Shown here: positions 1 to 10,851 of the stretch, piece by piece | How the letters are laid out: each line of letters begins with the position of its first letter | How positions within the stretch are numbered: the first letter of the stretch is position 1 | Origin: Alisma plantago-aquatica | Taxonomy: Eukaryota > Streptophyta > Magnoliopsida > Alismatales > Alismataceae | Reading direction: 5' to 3' | DNA: 64,000 bases | NCBI GenBank assembly: GCA_963693085.1 | Contig: OY856409.1 | Location: 1,165,953,249 to 1,166,017,248 of the forward strand | The notes under the pieces: model-generated | Database searches by the model: none | What the model saw: only the letters and a program-made list of their open reading frames with translations | What the model was told of the DNA's origin: nothing | Translations under genes and position numbers: made by a program

Positions 1-1070
1 CTCCCCCTTGAAGTAGCCTTCCTCTCGAAGTAGCTTCCCGTCAAGACAGCCTTCTGAAGTAGTCCAAAGTCTTCCTCTTCACCACGAAGAGCTTCACCCT
101 CTCCAATCCGCAGCCTCCTACCTGGAGTAGCAAGGAGAGTACAAGTAATACAAGGAACAAGAAAGGAATAAAAGAAAATACAACTTATCCTTGTAGCTCA
201 AGGCTTGATTTCCCTAGATCAAGCGTTTGGATTTTCCTAGCCAATATGATGGACTTGTGATTGCTAGGGTTAGGAAAATCTAGCCTATAGGATGAGCTTG
301 AGCTAAAGGGAAAATGGCCAATTGATCACAAAGCTCAGTTCACAAAGATTGCACAAGAGGGCTCAAGTATTTTCTCAAGTATAGCAAGTGTAAGAAATGA
401 GATCTAGTGTCCTATGGCTTGTCCTATTTATAGGAATAGTCTAAGTATGCTTAAGGACGTTCTAGACAACTTCTAGGGGGTTCCTAGTGCTTAACTAGCC
501 GTTAGGAATAAGTTAGGCGCATTAGCAACGGCTAGTTAATTAATTCTGTAGTTGCTGTCAGAGACCATCTCGGTCGAGGACTTGTCGACCGAAATGCCCA
601 GTCGGTCGAGGATTTGTCGACCGACAGGCTCTCTGGATTAACGTTTATTTGCAACTGTCAACAGCTGTGTCTAACGACTACTTTTGGATCTTTCTCGGTC
701 GATAATGTGGTCGACCGAGAGTATCTCGGTCGAGGAGTTGGTCGACCGAGAGAGATCCTGTTTTAAGGTTTCAAGTTAGGCACTAGTTATACGTATGTGT
801 GCATAGGTGGTCCTATTGAATGGATGACTAAGGTGTTTAGCTAGGGAAAATCCAATGCTTGATTTACATGCGATTCTAAGTACTTGTACATTATAATTCT
901 GTACAAGTTTTTACAATGATTACATTTGCATGAAAATATAAATACTTCATGTTGGATTTCCCTTATAGTTGTGTCATCCTGCACACTCAAGTAGCTCGTC
1001 AGATAAATAAAAATGAAATGTTTGTCATAATCAAAACAAAGGGATTTTATGGATGTCCATTTAGCCAACA
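1..1070 (-). mobile_element. Copia-type LTR fragment, relative of element H
   Basis: This is the end of an LTR read on the minus strand, cut by the window edge. Its right boundary ends in TCCA-like 'gccaaca', which is the TG...CA terminus on the minus strand. From the first base it aligns with the H LTRs (roughly 49680-50820): the same 'caatccgcagcctcc' block, TATA-like segment, four TCGGTCGA/TCGACCGA hairpins and terminal 'aatgaaatgtttgtcat' block. It is clearly more diverged from H than the two H LTRs are from each other, so it comes from an older insertion. It interrupts the left LTR of element E, which resumes at 1071. The rest of this copia element, if present, lies left of the window. 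Confidence 0.85.
569..751. repeat. Four TCGGTCGA...TCGACCGA hairpins in the copia LTR fragment
   Basis: Four short inverted repeats lie at about 569-592, 601-625, 694-719 and 725-751. Each has an arm of about 8 to 10 bases (CTCGGTCGA against TCGACCGAG) around a 5 to 9 base loop. The same four, in the same order and spacing, occur in both H LTRs although the surrounding sequence has diverged, which suggests the hairpins are maintained. Confidence 0.8.
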
Positions 1071-2270
1071 GAATCCATTTCATATCATTTTGCATTAACT
1101 TAGATCAAACAGACAATTTAGGGTTTGAAGTCGCATACTAAGCAATTAAAGATTATGGATGATTTAACCCATTTTCGTGCAATATACTATTTAAAGGAAG
1201 TTCCCACTCACCCTAAGGTGTGAAAACACCTTAAAAACGCAGCTCATCCCTGAAAATCTTGATCTCATATCAAATCCCTAGCAATTCACCTGATTCTTCT
1301 TCCTTTCAACTCGGAAACCCTAAAAATGAGGGATTATGAAGAAAGAGTGAGAAAAGGGGAAGTTTTGATACCATTTTGCATCAAATCAGAGGAGGGGAAG
1401 AATATTGACATGTGAGAGAAGATTCACCATTAAAGTCTATGCAAAGAAGCTAAACTTACATGATTTCATCATTCCTCGGACCGCAAAACCCTAGGTCAAC
1501 ATCTCCATCACTTTCTCCTCTCAAACCCTAACTCTCCCTCTCTCTCTAGGATTTCATTTATTTGGTTTGAATCACGAACTATGAGAGATACTTGTGTGTT
1601 AGGTTGACCATATAGAGAAATTGAGCTGCTTGGGTCAATTGCACATTGACCCCTCACTATACTTTTTCTTATTTGAGCTGAATTTTCTATCATAAAATGT
1701 TACTATAATTCGTCTACTGATAAGGTCTAATTGCATCCAAAAATCATTAAAATTTTACATGTTGTTTATGATTGAGTTTTAGATTCTAGTTAAAATTTCG
1801 TATCATTTGGAGTTACCAATAAATAAAAAAAAATAAAACACTACACTGCTGAAAAGCACTCTGTCAGCATTTTGGTCAAAGTATAGTTCGATCGAGAACC
1901 ACATTCAAAGAACACTCAAATATTCTGAAAGTTTTCTCCAATATGAATGATTGAGTTTTCCATATCTTATCCAAAATTCAATTAAATAAAAAATTTACAG
2001 AAAATATGAAAAATCATTTACCACACTGCTGTCCTGAACAAATTCCATTTTCATGTACTATCAAAACCCTAATTTTTGCCGATTAGGGTTTACATTTCTC
2101 AAACCCTAATTCTTCAAAATAAAATAATAGTTAGAGTTTCTTCTTAGGTTTGAAACATCACAATTGATCTACTATCATTAATCAAGTCTAAATGATATTC
2201 AATCTAATCAAGCATGTAATCATTCAGGTAAACCCTAGTTTACCAATTAAGCACAAATGTGGTCATTACA
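1071..2270 (-). mobile_element. Element E, left (3') LTR remnant
   Basis: This stretch is a long direct repeat of 8241-9441, more than 90% similar by eye. It ends in 'ggtcattaca', which on the minus strand is the TGTAATGACC start of the LTR. It begins abruptly where the copia LTR (1-1070) ends; the rest of this LTR is displaced left of the window. Short open frames here (for example 1508-1693) recur in the other LTR copy and are not genes. Confidence 0.85.
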
Positions 2271-2290
2271 ATTCTGACCCCCTTAAAAAG
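2271..2290 (-). other. Polypurine tract of element E
   Basis: Read on the minus strand, this is a purine-rich run (aagggggtcagaat) directly before the TGTAATGACC start of the left LTR, where plus-strand priming occurs in LTR retrotransposons. Confidence 0.55.
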
Positions 2291-3793
2291 TTTCATCCCC
2301 AAAATATAAATATGCAAATAAAGTATATTAAAATTTTATTTTAAGCTTCTGAAATCTTACATATCATTATATTCTTGTATTTTATACTTGAATGTAGTTT
2401 TCAACATTAAGTCCTTTATTTCTTTTCTAATCACAACATGTTTGAAATAGTTCTCAATGACAACAAATAAATTCTCAATGCCACAATCAATCATAGGAAA
2501 GAGAAAGAGAAACAATCATTTCAATATTTTCATACTCTTGAGGTGTTACCTCAACATTGATAATCCGATCCAACTATCTCAATTCATACAACTCAATATG
2601 TACTATTGTTATGTATTACCTCTAAGTCACAACAGAGAGTTCACCATGTTGTTTTGAATTTTTTTACTATTGTGCTACTCAAATAGTAAAACAACCTTGA
2701 GTTTGAAGACTAGATTCAACATCAATTGTACAATACTACTCATGGCATCCCCATTGCATCATGGATGCATAAGGTGAAGCATCACCATCACATCTCATAC
2801 TGTTCTCAAGTATGAACCCACACATAATTCAAGATGTAACCATCGAGTTATAGCATACTAGGGTTTCAAAAATAGTAACAAAGTACTCCATGATTGTATT
2901 AGTCATTCAAGGACTATTCATACCCAATTACCATCTCTTAGTTATATTAAAGCTAGGTATGACAAGCTATACCTCATTAGGGTTACATATCAATACAATA
3001 TGGTTATCATCCCTTCTATTCATATGAGTGAATAGGTAAGACTACCTTATTTAGGGTAACCCTTCATTTGTTACATTATTATTCAATCCATATCACCATA
3101 CCACACTTGTACAATACTAAGATGGATTACTGGTATGAATGACTACAACTATCGACACCTTTAACTAACATATTGCTTGCACATGTACACTGAAATCATA
3201 CGTAGAACCAATTTACATCCCTTAATATACCTTCAACAAATTATACTTCTAAAAACAAATTCACATATTACTAAAAGCCATTGTTTTCTCTTATCTCTCT
3301 CCTCATTCATTACTACTTACTTTTTGCTACTTATCCTTCTCATTTTAATCATGTAGATTTAACATCCCTAAAATTGAAACATACAAGATACAAATAGATT
3401 ATTCATCATTCTTGTTATCACTGTAAGAATTTATTTCATATTGCACTTCACTCATATTGTATTTATCCTTTTGTTCAAAACACACTTGTTATATTTCAAA
3501 TTTATATCTTACTCTTTGCTATGAATCATTTCCATATTATTTATCTACCTTTCAGATTATCTATCTTTAAACCCTGGATTACTATCAGTGCTAGTTTACT
3601 TCTCACAGCGCAAATATCATGATTCTATTTTATAGAGATGCTAGTATTCAAGGTCAAATCACTAGTGACATCCATTGAACTACTACAAATCTAAACATTC
3701 TAGGGTTTGATCCTTATCAGAAGCATGACCTATTGTGATGTGATTTGGCTCCCTTAATTTGAAATTCAAACTTTGGATCTCACAAGTTTTACT

Positions 3794-4018
3794 AAAGTCT
3801 TCTTTATCTTTGAAATCCAAGTTTGGTACGCCATCCCCCCCCTATTGAAATCCAACCCCAATTAGCTAGGGATCTTTGTAAGGGTAGTAGTACTACCTTA
3901 TTTCCAGTTAATGCATTGATTAGTGAATGTAATTTTAGTTTTAATGAAGCTCGCAAGAGGAGGGTGGGATGAATAAGATAGCCTCCTGACTTCTCTTAAA
4001 AAAAGTCTTCTTTATCTT
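3794..4018 (+). mobile_element. Short poly(A)-tailed retrosequence (SINE or 5'-truncated LINE) with 17-bp TSD
   Basis: A perfect 17-base direct repeat (aaagtcttctttatctt) at 3794-3810 and 4002-4018 flanks a 191-base body that ends in a short A run (cttaaaa). Long target-site duplications starting with A, plus a 3' A tail, are the mark of target-primed reverse transcription by LINE machinery. The body has no clear pol III A or B box, so a 5'-truncated LINE tail or another processed transcript is as likely as a SINE. Confidence 0.7.
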
Positions 4019-5960
4019 ATCGATTGAATTTCCTTTCTCTTACTTTGCCATTCAGATAGATTACATTCTCAATTACCCTACTAGGGTTTCATCATCATAT
4101 TGTGTGTCATTATTACATTAACGAAATGTCTCTACCACGATAGTTATGCATCATATATGATTCATTTTCTTATCACTTCATTCCCACATTGCTCTCATTA
4201 AGGAAGATATCAAGGAGAAGATGATTTTGAGATTTAGAATTCTTATCTTCAAACATTCAATAATACATGTCTCATATGTAGGTTTAATTAATTATCAACA
4301 AGAATACTTGACAAATTAGCACTTTCTTGAATCTCGCAACCTCTTTCTTTTATAATCTATATTACTCCATTATGTTTCAAACCCTTCTTTACTTTCCATA
4401 ATCCACTTACCATATACTACTATTCCACATGTCATCTTTACCTTCTAGTTTTATCTTATGATCATGCTGCTTCTTTTATGAGTATGACCATGTATACCAT
4501 GTTGCATATATTTCCTTTTATCCTTCTACTAATGTGAAGTTGAAATTATAAATCAAAAATCTCTCTACTAGTATCACCTTATGTTTACATTACATATCCT
4601 TCATTTTAAATCAAACGTCTCATGCATGGGTGAAACACAATTTCTCTTTCAATCAAGTTTTTCCTTCCTGAATATAGTCTACCTTTGTATGACTTATTCA
4701 TTTATTTAGCTACACTTTTGTTCTTCTTTTAGAAACTAGTTTGTTGCTCTATAAAGACTTAGAATCCAAAGGCAGTAAGGATGAATGTATTAAAATTATT
4801 AATAAAGGTATACATTCCATGCTCTCAATTATATCATAACCCTCATTCCTTAATCAAGCTCATTATTTCCAGCATTTCTCTTTGTTTTAACTTAGTTTCT
4901 TATCCTAGTTTTATGATTTACATGCTCATCTAGTTCTCTTCACTTTAACTCTTCTGAAGACTCTTCACTTCTATGTACTTATCGTATACTTAACTCTTTT
5001 CTTCTATTTTCCCTTGCTTTGGAGTACATAAAAACATTGTACTCGGTTATATAATCCATTCCTCATGATTGATTCTTACTTTTTTGGCCACTTACATACT
5101 TTTCTCACATCTTTTCCATATTTCATATTTAGAGTTCACATAATACTAATCATTAAACTTAATCTGAACCTTATGTCGTGTTTCTTTATTCCCAATCAAG
5201 GGTTTCTCATAAGAGACCCCAAAGTTGGATCTCAGATATCAGTTCCAATTGATTCTTAGCTATTCTAATCTTTCCCATATGTTTCAACATCTTAGTGTAT
5301 GTACATTCTCACTATGATGTGTGTCTAAATTATTCAGAGTCTACTCTTATTATATTTTTAATAGGAGTCATTAGATCTCAGTAACGCACCCTACGAGTCA
5401 GACCTGGCCAAACCTGTAGTCTCGAAGCCAAGAGCTACTCAGGATTACTCAACTCCTATTCATCTCAAATGTGTGGAAGAAAACTTATCCACTTTGAAAA
5501 GCTCATTCAAAGATCATTTCTAGTCTACTTTATACAAAGAATGTAATCAATAAATGCTACAATTGCATAGTGTACAACAAATCTTAAAGACCCATATATA
5601 TTTCAAAATATAGAATATCTAAATTCAAACATATAAGAGCTTTTCTATTCATCTCCAATAAAACAACAATATGAAATGAAAGTTCTATCTCATTTTTTAT
5701 TTATGCTCTTAATTCATGTTACGTATCTTGTTTCTAACCCTAATATTTCTAGGGTTCCTCTCTAGACCATCCTTCCACTATATACCTAGCCAGGTATACA
5801 TGAAAGAATAGATAGAGTAGCTTGATACTGGTTGATCCAAGTACTCAGATACCGGGCCAGGATATCTAAATACTCAAACCCCCCGAGCTAACATCATAAC
5901 ATCTCCTATCTGCCACACTTATGACTCTAACTTACTAACTTAATGGTCCCTGACAACTCA

Positions 5961-5979
5961 GCCTAAGCTCTAATACCAA
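5961..5979 (-). other. Primer-binding site of element E
   Basis: On the minus strand this reads TTGGTATTAGAGCTTAGGC, close to the initiator-Met-tRNA complement (TGGTATCAGAGC). It lies three bases inside the end of the right LTR. It fixes the orientation of E (minus) and marks the right LTR as the 5' LTR. Confidence 0.8.
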
Positions 5980-5982
5980 GTC

Positions 5983-8900
5983 TGTTACACCCCGATCTCA
6001 CAATTACCCTTAATCATGAGATTAGGGCATAAATAGAGGATTCAACGCAATACATAGATCACCCTTAACTTTTTCTTCTTTTTCAAACTCTTTGTTTTCT
6101 CGCATTGAACCACATAAACTAACTTTACAAGGGAATCTAAGCATTTATTTCTCTAATCTGTTTTCAATAGTAAAAATGCATGTATGAACATTCATTATGT
6201 TTCTCATACTTTTAAGCACATAAGACTTGCTGATTCACATATATTGCTAAAAGAGGAATAATGTTATACATCATCATTTAGAACTCTCTCTTATTTCTTT
6301 ACAAGGACCTAGAGTGACAAGGACCAACTGAACTTAATTATACTCAGACTTAACTCTTGTGGCAGATCTACTCTGATGCAATGATATCTTCAATTCCACG
6401 TGGTTTCCCTAAAAATTGTGAGTAGAGGGGTGAGCCTACTCGCTTAGTGAATGGGTACGTCAAAGAAACAGTCTAAAGCACTAATATAATTATAGATATA
6501 CTTTTTAGCAACTGATATCAATTATAACAGTAGTAAGCTTTAAAGAGATTGATCATTGACAATCATAAATATGGCAGGATACTCTAGATATCAACAAGAG
6601 TAAATCAACATATGAGCATGCTTGATTAATTTCAACGAGAACTAATAATTCTGAAACATATAAAGAATAATTGTTGGGAAACTGTACATGAATTTTTCTT
6701 AGCCTTTCTTACTTATAAGAAACTCTTTAAACCTATATGAACATATTTTAGCTTATGCCCTGATCATATACAGTGTACTCAACATATGAAGACTCGTAGC
6801 GAACTACTATCCCACCGTACAAGACTTAGCCGACACCCCAGGATAGCTAAGTCTGACTACTCTCCTAGTCTGCAATAGGGAAACTGGCTCTCTGGCCTCA
6901 GAACTCCTATTGTGTCGTAAACTAGACTCCTCCTCTAACCTGAGCACACATGCAGAGAGTCAAGCCACCTATTGGCTTTTCTATACTCTAGTGCCACCAG
7001 GACTTCTGGTTGATGTTGGACACACTTTTCTATACTCTAGTGCCACCAGGACTTCTAGTTGATGTTGGACATTGAAAACTATAATTTAAGGAGACTTCCA
7101 CTAGGGCTTCATCCCTTGTTCCACCTGATAGCACGTTCTGACCCCCGTATACTGGATGCAGCCAAGGTTAGGTCATTTTACCCCTAAGGCACATACCTCA
7201 CATAGGGGTTCTACAGTGTCAGGGCTCTTATGTCTATTTTTTTTTGAAGCTCTTACTATATTGTATCTTTTTCCTTACTTGTACTTAACTCTTGTATCTC
7301 TATGGTACTGTGTCTATTTGTTTGAAGTTTATAACACAACATGTATATCATCCTTAACTTGGAAGAGTAGTAGAGTCAAACACTATAATATACTGAGAAA
7401 TCAACATACTATACATGCAGGCAGACTGGAATACTTAAATAAACATAATGCATGTGCATTTTGCACTTATACACTAGAATCATGCAATTAAACATCTTAA
7501 TATACTAATATGAGCTAATTACTTGACATATAAGTAATCGTTATTTGCACCCATAAATTATTTGCACTTTCTTGGAAAACATGCACATCGACCCAAATCT
7601 TGGGTTGTGCATCTCATACTGAGAACATGGTAATCAAAATGCTTAATTCATTGAACACCCTATCCTTAGGGTTTCATTTACCTCATTCACTTATCACATG
7701 GCTCTCATAAGGATTTAATATGTCATAAACATCCATTAAATACATATTGCTTTAAACAAGTCATATACAATCAACATATGTATGAAATCCTCGAATTGAG
7801 CTAAATTAGGGTTTTCCATGCCATTCATTGAGATATTATGAATCAAGAATAATATTGCATAAATAGAGTCTATGATGCCAAGAAAAACACTTCAAATGGA
7901 TTTCACCATATTTATTCACAAATTTCCAACTTTCCACTAATATAGGGCTTCACTCTCTTTACGAAGATATCAAGCAAACACTACTCACATCACATAAAAT
8001 CCAAAATAGTGTCTAACATATATGCTACTACGCATTTAGATAAACAATCATTCATAACCAAGGGGATCCAGATCAACAAATTTCTCTATTTAATTATACA
8101 ATAATGTCAGTCACAGACAAATTCCCTATATTTTAGTTTACTCTTATAACCTTTGCAAATACTTAGGGAATTCTCAGTTGGAAGTATTATATACATTTCT
8201 AATATGAATTTATCATCTGAAATTCAAACAAAAAAAGGAAGAATCCATTTCATATCATTTTGCATCAACTAAGATCAAACAGACAATTCAGGGTTTGTAG
8301 TCGCATACAAAGCAATTAAAGATTATGGATGATTTAACCAATTTTCGTGCAATATACTATTTAAAGGAAGTTCCCACTCACCCTAAGGTTTGAAAACACC
8401 TTAAAAACATAACTCATCCCTGAAAATCTTGATCTCATATCAAATCTCTAGCAATTCATCTAATTCTTCTTCCTTTCAACTCGGAAACCCTAAAAATGGG
8501 GGATTATGAAGAAAGAGTGAGAAAAGGGGAAGTTTTGATACCATTTTGGATCAAATCAGAGGAAGGATGGAATCTTGACATGTGAGAGAAGATTCACCAT
8601 TAAAGTCTATGCAAAGAAGCTAAACTTACATGATTTCATCATTCCTCATATCGCAAAACCCTAGGTCAACATCTCCATCACTTTCACCTCTCAAATCCTA
8701 TCTCTCCCTCCCTCTCTAGGATTTCATTTCTCTGGTTTGAATCACAAATTATGAGTGCTCCTTGTGTGTTAGGTTGACCATATAGAGAAATTGAGCTGCT
8801 TGGGTCAATTGCACCTTGACCCCTCACTATACTTTTTCTTATTTCAGCTGAATTTTCTGTCATAAAAATATTACTGTAATTCATCTACTAATAAGGTCTA

Positions 8901-9441
8901 AATGCATCCAAAAATTATGAATATTTCACATGATGTTTATGATTGAGTTTCAGATCTCCATTAAAATTTCAGATCATTTGGAGTTACCAATAAATAATTA
9001 AAAATAAAACACTACACTTCTAAAAAGTACTCTATCAACATTTTGGTCCAAGTATAGTTTGACTGAGAACCACATTCAAAGAACACTCAAATATTCTGAA
9101 ATTTTTCTCAAATATGCATGATCGAGTTATACATATGATATACAAAATTCAATTAAATACAAATTTTTTAGAAAATATGAAAAATCATTTACCCCACTGC
9201 TATCCTGATCAAACTCCATTTTCATGTACTATCAAAACCCTAATTTTTTCCGATTAGGGTTTACATTTCTCAAACCCTAATTCTTCAAACTAAAATCATA
9301 GTTAGAGTTTCTTCTTAGGTTTGAAACATCACAATTGATCTACTATCATTAATCAAGTCTAAATGATGTTCAATCTAATCAAGCATGTAATCATTCAGGT
9401 AAACCCTAGTTTACCAATTAAGCACAAATGTGGTCATTACA
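5983..9441 (-). mobile_element. Element E, right (5') LTR
   Basis: This 3459-base LTR runs on the minus strand from TGTAATGACC (at 9441) to GGGGTGTAACA (at 5983), with TG...CA ends, and is followed by the primer-binding site. The part 8241-9441 is repeated at 1071-2270. It is inserted in element D exactly where D's protease region begins; the candidate duplicated target is agaca at 9442-9446, but the other boundary is outside the window. Open frames inside (7156-7491, 8684-8884) have no recognisable product. Confidence 0.85.
6976..7071. repeat. 49-bp tandem duplication in the E LTR
   Basis: Two almost identical copies of a 49-base unit beginning 'cttttctatactctagtgcc' start at 6976 and 7025. 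They differ at about one position (tctggttg against tctagttg). Confidence 0.9.
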
Positions 9442-10713
9442 AGACAAATCAAAATGAAATTACTCCATCTAACATGTAACTACTCATGAGTTGACCACTC
9501 CTTTCAACTGACTCATAGTGTAGAATTGGGTCATTGTCTATTGTCGTCCCTACCCTCTACTGTCCTGTCCAGAAGAACTAGCATGTAACGCTTGTCCACG
9601 TCCTCAGCCTCCACCATTGCTATATTGTTATCTCTATGAGCCCTGTTGGCTATGCCTCAGTTGCTGGGTCACCTCATCATCTTTTGTGGGGCAGTAGAGA
9701 TTTGTATGCCCAACCTGGACACACTTGTAGCACGTCCTTCTCTCATACCATGGCCTCAACAACACTATCACTGATACTGAAGTTGTACTATGGGTTCCTA
9801 CTGGTGGAAGACTGTGACCTCTACCTTTACTTGGTGACCAATGCATCTGTGCACTTGACTTCTACTGTGATGATGGTATCAAGAACCTAATATTCTTAAA
9901 GCCTCCAAAAGATTGTCCCTGGTACTGTGTCAGTCTCTTCTTAACACTCTTCTCATGCTTCTCAACCACAGACCATTCGATCCTCTTGATACACTCCACA
10001 AACATGACGAACTTCTCACAATTCTCCAAAGTAGCCACCGGGGAAGACAACTCAACATTCAACCCCTTCTTAAAATGTCAGATCCTCTCCTTATCTGTGG
10101 TAGCCATATGAGGACAGAACCTCAAAAGCTCCATAAACCTCACATCATACTCATTGATTGTCATGGATCCTTGCCTAGTCTTCTCAAACTAGGATATCTT
10201 CTCATCTACATAGGTGCGTAGAAAGTACATGCTGACAAACTCTCATCAAACTCCTGTCAACTGATCGTAGTACCTGGTCTCTTTTCCTCTTCTATGGCCC
10301 ACCAGTGGCTAACACTCCCTTTCAGAAGGTACACAACATGCTTCACTTTGTCATCTTTAGGAATACTAAGGATCTTGAAGGCCTTTTCCAACTCCATCAA
10401 CCAACAGTCAGCATCCGCCGGATCTACCTCTCCAGCATATTCCATGTCCCCAACACGTCTCAACCTCTTCAATAACCTGAAGACTCCACATTCAGGCCTG
10501 CTTCTCTCACTTGAGGAACGTGCATTCTATTTTCCATATGTGTAGTCGTGGTCATAAACTTTCCAAACATGGACCGATAAGCACGTTTTCCAACATGGAC
10601 GGGTCAAATTGGGGTACCTCAGGTGCCCAATCTTCTCACACTTGCTCCCTTGCACCACCTCCAGGTGCAACAAAACTACTCTCTACAATGTGTTCTTCAT
10701 GTTCTGCAGACAT
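9442..10713 (-). pseudogene. gag: Gypsy gag pseudogene of element D
   Basis: Decayed Ty3/gypsy Gag on the minus strand. The start is taken at 10713 because the first residues (MSAEHEEH) match the starts of the A and F gags (MAGAHEEH, MVGEHKEQ). The Retrotrans_gag core is readable at 10257-10472 (DADCWLMELEKAF, then YLLKGSVSHWWAIEEEK). A later Gag segment lies at 9862-10062, and a complete CX2CX4HX4C zinc knuckle (CYKCVQVGHTNLYC) at 9634-9846. An early stop follows about residue 25, and frameshifts separate the pieces. Just after the knuckle the sequence reaches the region matching the first protease residues of A and is cut by element E. The product would have been the capsid/nucleocapsid polyprotein that packages element RNA. 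Confidence 0.9.
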
Positions 10714-10833
10714 CTTTTCTGCTCTTCTTCTTCTTCTTCTACATAAGAAGAAGTCACTATAAGACATACCAAAGGACACCAGAATAGACACAAACCCTAG
10801 TTCTAGGTACATGTAGACTCAGTGAACCTATGC

Positions 10834-10846
10834 TTTGATACTAACC
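10834..10846 (-). other. Primer-binding site of element D (degraded)
   Basis: On the minus strand the sequence around TTAGTATCAAAGC corresponds to the TTAGTATCAGAGC site of element F and lies between the LTR end and gag. Two substitutions relative to TGGTATCAGAGC are visible. Confidence 0.65.
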
Positions 10847-10851
10847 TTAAT

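Larger units (their letters stand above)
2271..5982 (-). mobile_element. Element E internal region, non-coding (LARD-like)
   Basis: This is 3.7 kb between the two LTRs of E. I find no gag, protease, RT or integrase motif on either strand; the few open frames (such as 2457-2657 and 5065-5259) are short, AT-rich and unlike any family I know. The sequence is AT-rich with frequent 'agggttt' words. A long-LTR element with a non-coding core of this size matches the LARD class (large retrotransposon derivatives), which depends on proteins supplied by other elements. Heavy decay of a once-coding core is the alternative. Confidence 0.7.

Noticed and set aside
10257..10762. Plus-strand open frames at 10294-10762 and 9636-10221
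   Set aside because: They are opposite to the D gag core and zinc knuckle and have no domain of their own.
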